From NCBI GenBank assembly GCA_024336345.1, contig JANFOG010000009.1:1674001-1738000 (forward strand): DNA of 64,000 nucleotides, given 5' to 3'. The DNA comes from Mariannaea sp. PMI_226 (taxonomy: Eukaryota; Ascomycota; Sordariomycetes; Hypocreales; Nectriaceae). Below are positions 23,136-34,565 of this stretch, one piece after another. A program made the translations under genes and the position numbers. The notes beneath the pieces were generated by a model. It saw nothing but the letters and a program-made list of their open reading frames with translations, was not told where the DNA came from and searched no databases. How positions within the stretch are numbered: position 1 is the first letter of the stretch; each line of letters begins with the position of its first letter.

Positions 23136-25617
23136 ATGGATCACACATACGCCTACGCTGCAGCCAGCAATGCCAGTCTAACTGGCAACTCTTCAGGAAA
23201 GTTTATTGCCATTGGTATCGACTTTGGTACAACGTTAGTCTATTCATTCACTTCCCTGGTTTTCCTTCTTGCGCCTCCATTCTAACCATTGTCTTCACTA
23301 TGGCAGGTTCTCCGGAGTATCATGGGCCTTCTCAGAAAGTCCAGACAAGATATACGAAATCTCAGAATGGCCTGCGGCATGGTACAACAACCAGAACGAA
23401 GTCCAGGTGCCAACACAATTCGACATTGCCACGGGCAAATGGGGCTATGAGATTACTCCCGACATGAACCCCATGAAGTGGTTCAAGCTGCTGCTGCTCA
23501 ACGACGCCGACATCAGCAGGGACGAGATTCGCAACTCGAAGCACCTGCAACAGGCTCGCGCCGAACTGAAGCAGCACAATGAACTCAAGCCCGTCGACGT
23601 TGTTGGCATGTACCTCAAGAAGCTCTGGGATCATACCTACGCCAAGTTGAAGACGAGACTTGACGTGGACAATATTCCCTTGCGAGTCGCCATCACTGTC
23701 CCAGCCATTTGGCCGCCCTATGCGCAAAGTGCCATGAGAGAGGCCGCACGACAAGCTGGAATTCTAGAGTCGAGATTCATTGGCGACACGACTCTGGACC
23801 TGGTTCAGGAACCGGAAGCTGCAGGCTTGTCCATCCTGTTCGACCGCAATGGCTTGCCGGAGATTCAGGTATGTTGTGCCTCCACCACTGAATAACCGTA
23901 TAAGAAAAACAGAAGATCTTTGTATGTTGATCTCCAGTCTTAGGCCGGCGAATCGTTTGTTGTTTGTGATGCTGGCGGTGGCACAGTGGTATGACAGTCC
24001 CTCTCCCCATGACCGAGTAGCCCCTGATATTTGAGTCCCTGTTCCTGACTGAGGTCTAGGATGTAATTAGTTACACTGTAACCTCCAACAGCCCTTTCAA
24101 GGTCAAGGAATGCGTCAGAGGCGATGGTAAGTTGCCAGCCACTCTAACCCCCTCCCCCGCCCTAGCAGTCCTCAATTGTAACTAAACAAATCTATTTTAG
24201 GTAAACTATCTGGGGCCGTAAGAATCGACGAGGCTTTCGAAGCTCATCTCAAGGGGAAGACCAAATTGAAACTTCAGTCGCTCGACCAAGCAGAATACAA
24301 CACGTTTGTCGTTGAGGACTGGGAGAGAGGAGCGAAGAGAAACTTCACCAATGCGGAAGAGCCTCGACAGTTCCATCTGCGACCCCCGAGCAAGGCCTAC
24401 AAGAAGATGGATCGCTGGCGAGGCAAGGACAGCTTCGCTATCAGCAGGTGAGTACGAGCCCGGGGCTTTTCACTATTTGGCACACAGTCTACCTCTTCAG
24501 AATACATTGCTGATTCGGGCGGCGCGCCAAGGGAGGAGATGACGATATTCTTCAGCCGATCCCTCACGGGCATTCGAAGCCTGGTCCACGAGCAGTACGA
24601 GAACGTCCAGAAGGAAACTGGCAGGGCTCCCTCGGTATGTTTAGATGAATACCCTGAAAGGGGGGGGAGGGAGGGGGGAGCAGTTTTGCTGACCACTCTG
24701 AGCACAGAAAATCTTGCTAGTTGGCGGACTGGGCAGCTCCCAGTACATTCATAGTATGCTGGATACTCAGTTCCACGACATCGTCCTCCGGCCACTCCAA
24801 GCGTAAGTCCACTCACCGACAGTACTGAATTTACACTCCGTAGCACTAGCTGCTGCCATGAAACAAAGCAGTCTAACGTGGAGAATCTTCGCAGGTGGTC
24901 GGCCGTCGCCCATGGTGCTGTGATCCGTCTGCTGCGCGACAAGATGTCAGCACTGGGGGACACCCTGACCCCGAAGCAGAGCAAGGTTCTCTCTTCATTG
25001 CCAGAGGTCACGGCTCGAAAGTCCAGATACAACTACGGCATCGTAGTGAAGAAGCCCATCAGCAGATTAGATGACTATGATGAGACTCTCGACAAGTCAG
25101 AGCGCAATCCAGATGGCATTATGGTGGCGAGACGTATGGAATGGTATTTAAGAAAGGTAACAAATCCCACCTCTCTACATGTCGTGTCCCATTTTTTTTT
25201 TTTCGCTAGAAAACCCCCGTTCCCGGACATTTTGAGAAAAAGGTGTAACAAATGAGGTCGGCTAACAACAATGCGGTTGTACAGGGAGACGAACTCACCA
25301 AGAAATCACCCATCATGGTGTCGTACAACCAGTACCACAGGAACTTCGCACCGGAGAAGTGCACCTTTTTCATCAAGTACAGCTCTTCCGACTTTGCGCC
25401 CAAGCGTGTCGACCCGAGCGTGCTTGACCTGTGCAGCATCGAGTGTGACTGGGACCGTCCATTCTGGGAGTGGACCTCGGTGGGAAATCCGTCCGACGGC
25501 TGGAAGCGCTACGACGACCTGGCGCTGGCCATGAGGTTCGGTGGCGAGCCCAAGTGGACGGTGAGAGTGGGCTCAAAGCAGGCGGAGCATGATGTTACGG
25601 TCGAGTATATGGGTTGA
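23136..25617 (+). CDS. Hsp70-like actin-fold ATPase
   Basis: Nine exons: 23136-23233, 23307-23868, 23944-23988, 24060-24126, 24201-24447, 24532-24634, 24708-24802, 24895-25156 and 25285-25617. The spliced product is 603 aa and the ATG context is ideal (CCACCATGG). All actin-like ATPase signatures are present: phosphate-1 GIDFGTTFSGVSW, a connecting EPEAA, phosphate-2 DAGGGTVDVISY and adenosine motif LLVGGLGSS. The usual Hsp70 substrate-binding domain and C-terminal EEVD are absent. Instead there is a fungal-specific C-terminal domain with ESxxW-type aromatic residues, so this belongs to the Hsp70-related/HSPA12-like group rather than true chaperones. Several introns interrupt exactly at nucleotide-binding motifs; the 45-nt exon 3 carries most of phosphate-2. 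The intron at 24635-24707 holds a G8-A-G3-A-G6 run. The exon-6 acceptor (CCAAG) was chosen because the earlier CAG meets a stop. Confidence 0.88.
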
Positions 25618-28532
25618 TGCTTTTTCTTTTTTGGTTGCAGGATGGGTTTGGGGAAAGAATGAAATACCAGGGAAAACGTCTTGTGTTTTTTTTGTAACTA
25701 ATCTCGCCTGCTCTTTGATGATACATGGATGAGGAGTAATGAAGTCTAGTTCTTTTTCTTTTTCTTTTCTTTGCTTTCTTTTTGTTTTGCTCCATGGCCT
25801 AGCCTGTGTTTTATGGCTAAAAGGCATTTTTCGACGGATGCTATACTACATTATTTGATACCATATAAATTGACTAGCGGCCAAGAAGTTACTGTCATCT
25901 CCTTTGGAAACAGGAAGGCATTATTGATAGTGCCAATCATTGTAACATGATGACCCTAGGCGGTGATTTGAGTTGTCAGTCGGCGGCATATTACGTGAAC
26001 CTGGCTCCCGGCTTTGCTGATTCTGGTGGCGTGTGTCTTGGTTTCGCTAACAAGGAAATACGAATAAAAAAAATATGTAGAAAGAAACGAAAGAAACTTG
26101 GACTTGGAATTTAGTGAAGTGTCTTATCCTGAAGGTAGAATATTTTCCAGATTTCTTTCTCGCCGGGACAATCATTGGATGCATCGTGTGCCTGATTCAC
26201 ATTGTGTCTTGAAGCGAATGGTTCGTCGCATGTGGAGGAAACTCTTGTTGAACACATGTTTGACCAGCCGAACGGTTCGAATGCAGGTTAAAAAAAAATA
26301 CTCAACAGACAATTCCTTTATTTAATTTTCGTATTGGGTACCTGCTTATTGAATTTCTCGTATAGCAGCGCGCAGTGTGATGCCCGACATAGTCGGCGGC
26401 TATTTAACGTTGGTCTGTTTCTGTATAATATCGGAACGGTGTCCTCCAGCCATCACCACCAGAAGACGATATCACATAAAATACTCTTCAATAACCATAA
26501 GTCGTTGGATGAACGCTAAAGTAAGCTTCTTTTCTTAGTAAAATAGATAGCCTAATTTTATTAAATACGGGGTTTTCTTTTTTTAAGACCTTCCAATCAT
26601 ACGGAAATAAAGAGGTACACACACAATAGAGGGTGCTGCGAGAAATTCTGAGATCCGGTGGGCTACAGCCCAACAAATGATTCCCTTTTTTTTTCTTTTT
26701 TCTTTTTTTTCTTTAAATCACCCCTTGCAGTAAAGCACTAATAAACGAGTAATTTTCGAAAAATCTGTACAAAAAAATATTATACTCAAAAACTTCGAAA
26801 TCGCCTTGTAAAGTGACATTTTGCCAAGTGGGAGCAGACTTTTTGGCCACGTCGCAAACTTGTTGAGGCATCCAGGGCACACTCTGCCTAGCCAAGGCGC
26901 CATTTGCACATCTTGCAGCCCCTGTATCTGCCCCCCCAGTGGCTTGGGTAGGTACCCGCGTGGGCTGCTGCAGAACCACTACAGGGTCATTGCAAAAGGC
27001 ATCTGCAAGGCGGTGCCAGTAGACGGGAGCAACCGCAGGCCCTTTGAGACGTGATCGACGGATTGATCTGCACTCACTCGAGCACGAGGCAGATTATTAT
27101 TCAAAGAGGCCAGGCACCGAGCCCCTTGCTTGAGTCTAGACTCAGCCACGAGGCGCGCCTTGTTTAGTGTTGCTTTGCACGCACTCCAAAACGACAAATG
27201 CAGTACATACTATATACTCAATGTCTTGGAGTCCCGCTGAAGTGGCTCACTTGCCGACATCCGAGTCGCTTCGGGTCTAGAACAGTCTTTGACGAACCTC
27301 TTGAGCCATGTAGGGCTGGCTTGTCAGCTATAATGGTACAGTGAAAGTAAACAAAACCACGTGGCTTTATTGTGAGACAGGCAAAACAGGTGGATTGAAA
27401 CTCGGAGGTAGTTAGGCGTCTTTCAACCATCTATTTGCCCTGGGGATTGGCTGTAGATTCTGCATGGTCGTGAAGCTGGGGCTAGCAAGTGTTGACCTTG
27501 GCGATCTTGACTCCATCGTGCGCGCACTGCAGTCGTGGCCTGGAGCAATCAGCCAGTGAGTTTAATCTGATTAGTCACCAACTAATGGATATTGAAGAAA
27601 CATGTTTATCAAATCAATCAAATTAATGATTTATTTATTCATTTATTTGTTTGCTCACCTGTAAGGGGACATAGTAAGGGATACTGGCGCACCAAAGCAT
27701 GCCAGTGCCTGAGCTATCGACGCCTAGAACCGCCATCTCCTCCCAACGAGGAATGCTCTTCCTAGTATTCTGTAGCTATCAGACCACTATTCCACATTCC
27801 GCGGCAGTTTTATGTCTGTAGAGAGTAAAGAATCCTAGAAATAACGCCTCCATTGGGTTGTCTTGTCTCGATTAATATTTTTCTCTTGAAATGGCGCGAC
27901 GGGGGTCAGGTTGAGCAGCAAGCAGCTATTTGAGTCCGCTCGTCGATAGTGCAGTCATTTTGTGCCCGGCTTGGAGAAGCACCTCCAGCTTGGACTCTAG
28001 TAGAGCTTCTATTGCGCGTGGCCACCTTCGATAGTGTACGCCACTTCCGCTGAGGATGGGCCATGTGCACTGTCGCGAAGCATTCTAGACACGGGATTGC
28101 CCGTCGGCTGCCCGTTCGTTCTTTGCTGACGATCCCCGAGTGTGGAATTTCGAGGTCAGGACGGCGACGCGATGAGGACTAAGCGGAAATCCGATTTGTT
28201 GCTCCATACTGTCTGATAGTCCACGAAGCCGAGCCTAGAATTCAAGCTGAGCCCGAGGCGTAGCTGAATATGAACGTATGCGGACAAGCGTGCGTTGAAA
28301 GGAGCTTGGAATAGCCTCCAGTGTAAAGACTCCTAAAGAGTTTTGAGCGAAACTGGTGGCAGCTTCACTGCCTAGACACAGGCATATATAACAACGCTGA
28401 AGGACCCCAATATACCATATATTGGAGATCAGCTTGCATTCACATCCTTGTTTCAGCGTCATACATCTCCCCTATATCGAACCATCAACTGCTTTGGCAT
28501 CTCATCTCAAACCTCCTCCACAACAACAAGCC
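25618..28532. other. Gene-poor spacer, 2.9 kb
   Basis: I find no convincing gene. It is AT-rich around 26500-26780 and 27590-27660, with T-rich tracts near 26690-26715. The last 150 bases are CA/CT-rich and form the leader of the metzincin-propeller gene. Confidence 0.55.
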
Positions 28533-30149
28533 ATGACTTCTCTACGAGCCCCCGTCTACTTCCCAGACAACCAACTCAAAGGCTGCATCCTCAAGGTGCT
28601 CCCTAGAGATCAATGGGCTGCAGCTGCAAAGCGAGCCTTTGAGATCAACCCAGCAAATGCGCCCATGCTGCAGATGCTGGCCCGGGATGCTACAGAAGGC
28701 GTCATCTCCCCTAATCGCCTCGCTCTGTTGACTTCCAAGTACTGGCAAAGCTCCGGTGTCCAGCTCACTGTGACCTTCTTGGACAACCCTCCAGCAAACT
28801 TCCGCGCTCGCGTCCTGAGTCACATGAATGCCTGGCGTGACAGAGCCAATGTAGCCTTTGTCGAGACGACTTCCAGTGGCCAGATTCGAATCTCTCAGAC
28901 TGCGAATGCCGGTCACTGGTCTTACCTAGGAACCGATATCCTCTCCGTCCCCATCAATGAGCCGACCATGAATCTCGACTCCCTTACCATGGACACGTCT
29001 GACCAGGAGTTTGCTCGCGTGGTCCGCCATCAGACCGGCCATACTCTGGGTTTAGCGCACGAACACTTCTCCACCAGCGTCATCAACCTCATGGACCGCG
29101 AAAAGGTCATTGGTTACTTTAACATGACTCAGGGCTGGTCGAGGGAGGATACGATTGCGCAGATCTTGACACCTCACAGCAGCTCAGCCCTGGCTGCAAT
29201 GGCTGAAGTCGATTCTCAATCCATCATGGGATATTGGCTGCCTGGCCACATGATTCAGGGTAATACCGACATAAGAGGCGGTTGGGATATCAGCGCCAGG
29301 GACGAGAAGTTCGTGAGGAAACTTTACCCCAAGGACCCGAGCTGGGAGCTGTTGGACACCAACTCGAACTCTGTGAGCATTACTGTAGATGGTTCCACTC
29401 TATACCAGCTCCACGGAAATGGGAGGATGTGGAAATACACGGGTCCCGCCATATCTGGGTGGACAGAGCTTGATAACAACAGCCATACCAAGAAGCTGGC
29501 GGCATCGAATGGACATCTCTACCAGCTTCACAATGATGGAAAGATCTGGAAGTACAATGGAACCCCATACACGGGATGGGACTTGATTGACACAAACTCG
29601 GCTACCATCGACATTGTGGCTGATGGCGACGACTTGTACCAGCTACACAACACCGGTCTCATCTGGAAGTACAACGGCGTGCCTATCAGTGGATGGGATA
29701 ATCTGGACAACAACAGGGCCACAAGGAAGATTGCCGCCTCGAAGGGCAACCTGTATCAACTCCACAGCTCAGGCCTGATCTGGAAGTATACCGGCGTGCC
29801 TATGACTGGATGGCAGTGCATTGACACAAACTCAGCCACTACTGACATCGTGGCTCAAGGTGACGACATATATCAGCTGCACAAAACTGGGCTGATCTTC
29901 AGGTATGAGGGCGTTCCCGTGTCGGGCTGGCAATGTCTGGACAACAACTCGGCGACCAAGGCCATCATCGCCGGGCCTGGTCGGTTGTACCAAATGCACA
30001 GTAATGGCAAGATCTGGCAGTACGTGGGCGTACCGATCGCAGGCTGGAAGCTTCTTGATCAATCACCCGATTCCAAGGCCATTGCGGCTGGAAATGAGCT
30101 CTACCAGATACGTGGTAACGGTCAAATCTTGAGATATCTGGAGTACTAA
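28533..30149 (+). CDS. Metzincin-like domain (HQxxH) fused to tectonin-type propeller
   Basis: Single exon, 538 aa; the first ATG in the frame lies in a CA-rich leader. Residues 1-265 form a metzincin-like fold: a zinc-binding motif at 166-176 (HQTGHTLGLAH, all three His ligands present) and a Met-turn SIMGY at about 230-234. The catalytic general-base Glu of HExxH is Gln-167, so classic proteolysis is not expected, although zinc binding could remain. Residues about 270-538 hold seven repeats of some 38 residues built on LYQLHxxGxIWKYxGxPxxGW. This is the pattern of tectonin/PLL-type seven-bladed propeller lectins. There is no signal peptide or membrane helix, so the protein is probably cytosolic or leaves by a non-classical route. 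Fungal lectins of this style often act against predators or competitors; that role is inference. Confidence 0.85.
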   Translation: MTSLRAPVYFPDNQLKGCILKVLPRDQWAAAAKRAFEINPANAPMLQMLARDATEGVISPNRLALLTSKYWQSSGVQLTVTFLDNPPANFRARVLSHMNAWRDRANVAFVETTSSGQIRISQTANAGHWSYLGTDILSVPINEPTMNLDSLTMDTSDQEFARVVRHQTGHTLGLAHEHFSTSVINLMDREKVIGYFNMTQGWSREDTIAQILTPHSSSALAAMAEVDSQSIMGYWLPGHMIQGNTDIRGGWDISARDEKFVRKLYPKDPSWELLDTNSNSVSITVDGSTLYQLHGNGRMWKYTGPAISGWTELDNNSHTKKLAASNGHLYQLHNDGKIWKYNGTPYTGWDLIDTNSATIDIVADGDDLYQLHNTGLIWKYNGVPISGWDNLDNNRATRKIAASKGNLYQLHSSGLIWKYTGVPMTGWQCIDTNSATTDIVAQGDDIYQLHKTGLIFRYEGVPVSGWQCLDNNSATKAIIAGPGRLYQMHSNGKIWQYVGVPIAGWKLLDQSPDSKAIAAGNELYQIRGNGQILRYLEY

Positions 30150-30551
30150 TGCGTCCAATCCATTCATTCGCGGGAGGGGGCTCTTCATATTCATATCACC
30201 TTGTTTCTTCTCTGAACACATTCACTGTAGGGTGCTCGACCGAAGATGCCGTCAGGGGTAGCATCCCCAATGTCAGTTATGCAACAAGTTTAGGAAGATG
30301 ATATTTGAATCTAGTTATAGCAGCTATTTTTACATTGCTTTTTATAAAATGAATTGTTTTGAAATGCTTCTCCGATCAGACCAATGCTATCATTACATGC
30401 CCTAAAAGAAAGAGTATGATATTCGTACATTGCGCTAATGTATCTAGGCATCTAGACCTACACTATCGAACATAGCTCTTAGGTGAGAACTCCAAGTCTC
30501 GGGAGCAGAAAAAAAAAACATATCAATACGATAAGCTCTCAGGGTTGCCAC
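30150..30551. other. Convergent 3' spacer
   Basis: AT-rich, with facing 3' UTRs; no gene seen. Confidence 0.6.
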
Positions 30552-31877
30552 TTATTTCTCTCCAACGGGCTTCAGTTCCTCAATAGGGCGCATTCCGAAA
30601 AAGTGTCCAGCTCCCATGTGGCTGCGTCCAATCACTGTCTTTCCCCTCTCAGTCATTAGTCCTTGATATGCCATCAGTGCATCATCTAGCTTCCAAGAGT
30701 TTGAGAACGCTTTAGTCAAGGCCTTGAACAAGTCTGCAGCCTCTTGGAAAGCTGTGTTGGCACCTACACCGCCCACCGGCGTCATGGGATGAGCGGCATC
30801 TCCGAGAAGCGTGATAGGGCCCTTGGTAAGTGTGACCGGTCCAGAGTCTTGGGAATTTGGTGATTCAAGACTCTCCCATTGCTTCACGAACGTATCTACC
30901 GAGCAAGTGTTGAATGAGAGGGCTGAAGTGGCGTCCACTTCTTGGTGCTCAAACAAGGCTCGGATGCTTTGGTGCCAAGATTCGGTTAACTGAAGGGATA
31001 ACTGACGTGCTTCCTCACGCGTGGTTCGCAAAAGCGTCGAGTCATCACCGGGGTTGTAATCCTTGCGAAAGACAAGAACCCAGTAGATATACTCTTCAGG
31101 GACTTTGAAGCGAGCCTTGAGAGACTCATCAAAACCCGGGTGGGTAAATTTCATGGAGTCGCAGAGCAGCTTGATGCCAATGTTGGGACCCTCACCAATC
31201 AGACACATCTCCTTCTCCAGCTTCGATGGTACGTTGTCCCGAACCTCTGGAGTTAAAAGTGTTTTGCCAAAGATGGCTCGTCCCTCTGAATCCAGGAGAG
31301 TGAACTGGGGAAGAAGCTGACGACGTACGCCAGAGCGGATGCCGTCCGCACCAATCAGAACACCACCGTCAGCAGTCGAGCCATCCGTGAACCGGACCTG
31401 AACTGTCCCATCCGAGTTGGCTGTGAAGTCGACAAATTCTTTTCCGAACTCGACATCATCTTCGAGGCCACCCAATAAGATGTTCCTCAGCACAGTTCGA
31501 TCGGCGTTGTAAGACTTCCCGTCGCCAAGCTGAGGTCCCTGACGCATCGGACCGCCTGAAGCAGGGGACGGGCTGGGCCACTCGACGGGCTCACCAGATC
31601 GAGCATCAAGCCGTGAGCCTAAAACTTCAGGGACTGGGGCACAGGTGGCCTCGAATGCCTCCCAGAGATGTGTTGGGAGGACCTTCTGCAGGCCTGCAGC
31701 GCCCTCAGGAGAGATGCGGATGCGATAGCCTTGCGCACGGAACTTGGGTGATGAATCTCGTTCAAAGATGCGGAATGGTATAGAAGGGCTAGCATGCTTG
31801 AGACCTTGGGCCAATGCGAGTCCAGCTAGACCGGCTCCTACGATGAGGACTTTTCCGATTGGGGTTTCAGAGGACAT
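30552..31877 (-). CDS. FAD-dependent monooxygenase (salicylate-hydroxylase-like)
   Basis: Single exon, 441 aa, complete. Residues 8-25 carry the Rossmann FAD motif (VLIVGAGLAGLALAQ), followed by an ERD acidic end. VLIGADGIRSGVRR is the second FAD/NAD(P)H signature (DG motif), and GDAAHPMTPVGGVGAN around residue 360 is the GD motif binding the FAD ribityl chain. This is the full signature set of class A aromatic hydroxylases, which insert one oxygen atom into an activated ring using NAD(P)H. No membrane segment is present. The substrate cannot be read from the sequence; in fungi such enzymes serve either aromatic catabolism or secondary metabolism. The intronless structure is unlike most neighbours. 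Confidence 0.9.
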   Translation of the reverse strand: MSSETPIGKVLIVGAGLAGLALAQGLKHASPSIPFRIFERDSSPKFRAQGYRIRISPEGAAGLQKVLPTHLWEAFEATCAPVPEVLGSRLDARSGEPVEWPSPSPASGGPMRQGPQLGDGKSYNADRTVLRNILLGGLEDDVEFGKEFVDFTANSDGTVQVRFTDGSTADGGVLIGADGIRSGVRRQLLPQFTLLDSEGRAIFGKTLLTPEVRDNVPSKLEKEMCLIGEGPNIGIKLLCDSMKFTHPGFDESLKARFKVPEEYIYWVLVFRKDYNPGDDSTLLRTTREEARQLSLQLTESWHQSIRALFEHQEVDATSALSFNTCSVDTFVKQWESLESPNSQDSGPVTLTKGPITLLGDAAHPMTPVGGVGANTAFQEAADLFKALTKAFSNSWKLDDALMAYQGLMTERGKTVIGRSHMGAGHFFGMRPIEELKPVGEK

Positions 31878-32546
31878 GTTTGGTGGTTTAGATTGTTGAG
31901 TCGCTGAGTGCAGTCAAGCCAGTAATATGAAGAATGATGTAGTAGAGAGCAGGTAATATGAGGAAGAATCAGAGCTACTTAATGTGTGAGGATAGAACGT
32001 TCTTACAGCCGATGTAATCTTTTCCCTTTTATATCCCATCTGTATACATTGAGACGGGGATGCCTCCAAGCGTCGGAGCCGGGACTCTTGCCGCACGGCC
32101 CCACTCATTCTCGGGCTTCCATCAACTGGTGTCGGGTAAATCGACATCTCGGGCCCGAGATGCTGCTGCACGGGTGGCGCATTGCTCACCAAGGGGCCGG
32201 TTCCTCTCTCGGAGAACATGACGGGTATCTATGCTTTAAGAAGAGTGCAACGTCCACGCAATCTGACATATTGCTTTACTTCGTGAATATCGCTCAGATT
32301 CTTGCGATGATTGAAGATTTTGCCATGGCAGCTTTCTACACCCTTGAATACCCCTGTCTAGGACTTGATCGATGATCTGTGTCCTGTATCTATGTCATCA
32401 AGTAATATTACAATAATAATAATAATAGTAATACATTCACTCCGTATACCCGACATGTTTTCCTTTGGGTCCGCGTCTTTCTAACATGGTTCGTCAGACA
32501 TGCGTAGCACTCACATCTCAGAAGCCCGTAAACAACCCGAGCTCAA
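31878..32546. other. Intergenic spacer
   Basis: This contains the promoter of the FAD monooxygenase and, on the right, the 3' UTR of the mannosyltransferase, with an AAT microsatellite near 32402-32432. No gene recognised. Confidence 0.6.
32402..32432. repeat. AAT microsatellite
   Basis: Imperfect (AAT)n tract between the FAD monooxygenase promoter and the mannosyltransferase 3' end. Confidence 0.8.
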
Positions 32547-33914
32547 TTATTGACCCGGCGTTGTCCCATTCTTCAAGTACTCATCCCATGGCCTCCAGAA
32601 CTGATTATTCCACGTTGGCATACATTTGACCTGTTCTGGCGGCTTCAGGACCCAATCAATTTTGTCGCCTTCTTCTGTATGGTCAAGGACCAATTGCCCT
32701 GTGTATCCCTTGAGGGCCTTGATCTGTCTCCCTTTCTCATTTGTGTATTCAAGATTCACAGTTGGAATAACAGCAATCTTTCCATAGCCCCTGTACCAAA
32801 GGTCCTTGCAGAAAAGCTGCGGTTCGCCCTGGAAACACTCGCTGTATTTTCCGCCGCAGTTATCACGGAAGCGGACACCTTCTATTAGAGGCGCAGCGCC
32901 AAAAGCTGTAGCGCCGTTCCAGCAGGAGAAGACTTGGAAAGGCAAATTGGCCCAGAACCGCATTCCAGTCTCAGGAGCGTTCCAGAAGAGATTCCAGGCT
33001 CGGCCCCAGTCCCCATTTGGAGGGATTTCGAAGAAAGAGTCACCATGGATAGTACGGGATACCCAAACATCGTAAAAGGTCGGGTCCGCCCCTGCGTAGG
33101 CCCAATCCATGGCGCAAGTCATGTCGGCTCCAAGCGAGCGGCGCTGAAGGGCCAGTTCAAGGAGGTCCTCGGTACAGGCAGCAACATCGTTTATAAATAA
33201 AACAGTGGTGTTTTCCGATACGCGGTGTAGGTTGTCAAGCAATGGTTGGATGGCCAAGTTACGCAGTGCAGCAAGTCTACGGATGCGATCCTTTTGGCTC
33301 GGGTTAATCTTTGAAGACTGGTAAAAGTAAGAGACGCCCAAGTCCTCCAAGAACGGACCCAAGGCCTTAAGAACATCACCAGTTCCATCTGGTGAGTTGC
33401 CTTCAACAATTGAGAGCGCACAGCGATGAGGCCCCAGGAAACGGATAGCTTCGACAATGCTGCCAAGAAGTCTTGGAAGCAGGGACAAGCACTTGCGCAA
33501 GTCAAGAGTAAAGTAGTAGTCAATATGCTGTGAGTCCGGTGGACTGGCTACTACGTTGTGGCCATCGAGAAGAGTTTCATACCGGCTGGTGTTCAAAGGA
33601 GGGCACTCGAGTCGTGGGAGCTCCGTTGCCTCAGGATTAAGAATAGCTGTAATGTAAGGCTTTATTTTCGTAGCACTAAGTATAGTTCCTAGACCCTCCC
33701 GTTAGATTGATGATGGTTGCGTCTGAAGGCAAAAGGGGAACGAACCATTAACATGGACGGATAGCGATGGTGAGGGCTTGGTCTGCTGTGTGAAAGTAAG
33801 ACGAAGAGAAGGTATAGCAGTCAGGTAATCGCCACCGAGGTAAATAGTCGTGATTATTAGTACAAAGCTGAAGGCCAAAGCCGGTACTAGTAGAAGTAGC
33901 GGTCTGGTATTCAT
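32547..33914 (-). CDS. GT69 (CAP59-like) mannosyltransferase
   Basis: Exons in coding order are 33914-33746 and 33646-32547, giving 422 aa. An N-terminal hydrophobic helix (residues 5-27) gives type II Golgi-membrane topology. The catalytic region begins with LECPPLNTSRYE, then has YYFTLDLRKCLSLLPRLLGSI, VEGNSPDGTGDVLKAL, and FINDVAACTEDLLEL in place of a DxD-like site, and later TCAMDWAY and FRDNCGGKYSECFQGEPQLFCKDLW. These segments match the fungal CAP59/CMT1 alpha-1,3-mannosyltransferase family that builds cell-surface glycans. The intron donor (GTTCGT) is weak but the junction restores the family frame (VHVNAILNPEATELPRL). The protein appears complete. Confidence 0.88.
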
Positions 33915-34514
33915 GTTCTTCTCAAAGTAGGAAAGGCATCAAAAGAGTGTAGAATGGGACTCAGTAGCAGATTGCCAGCCAAGAAGCAGACATATACGCA
34001 ACCAAGACGAAGGAAAGAATGAGAGAAGAGAGTAAAAAGCCCATAACTGGGTCATGAATTAAATGACCCAGCTTACGGAAGAGAAACCAGAAAGACCTTT
34101 CCGAGCAAGAACTGGTGGCTCCAGAACAAACAGCAAGCCGGGGGCATTGTTGGACTTGGCTGGCGTCAACATCTCGTAACAATCTGAACCAATGACAAAC
34201 GCCCTGATACTCAAGTACCTCTCATACCAGAAAATGATAAGCACAAGGCTACAGAATTTTCCTAGCTCTTACCGAGCTCGACAAGCGGCAAAAGGAACTT
34301 GGGAAGCATATGACCAGAACTGGAAGTGACAGTGGATATCAAAGAAGCGTCCTGCAGTTCCGCACACGCGGGTCGGATCCACGTTCTTGTGGCGCCTCTC
34401 CAATGACGATTGCTAGTTGAGCACTAAATGGCCCACGACCAAATTGCAGCAGGGGCCAGAGGGGAGAGCCCAATTATTATATACGGTGTTGTTCCTATGG
34501 TACAGCAGACGCCG

Positions 34515-34565
<51 letters not shown>

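Noticed and set aside
24491..24520. Strong CAG acceptor at 24500 for exon 6 of the Hsp70-like gene
   Set aside because: It reads into a stop within four codons; the acceptor at 24531 gives the family-like REEM segment.
33961..34182. Small minus-strand membrane-peptide frame upstream of the mannosyltransferase
   Set aside because: It has one hydrophobic stretch, no homologue recognised and no gene-like context.
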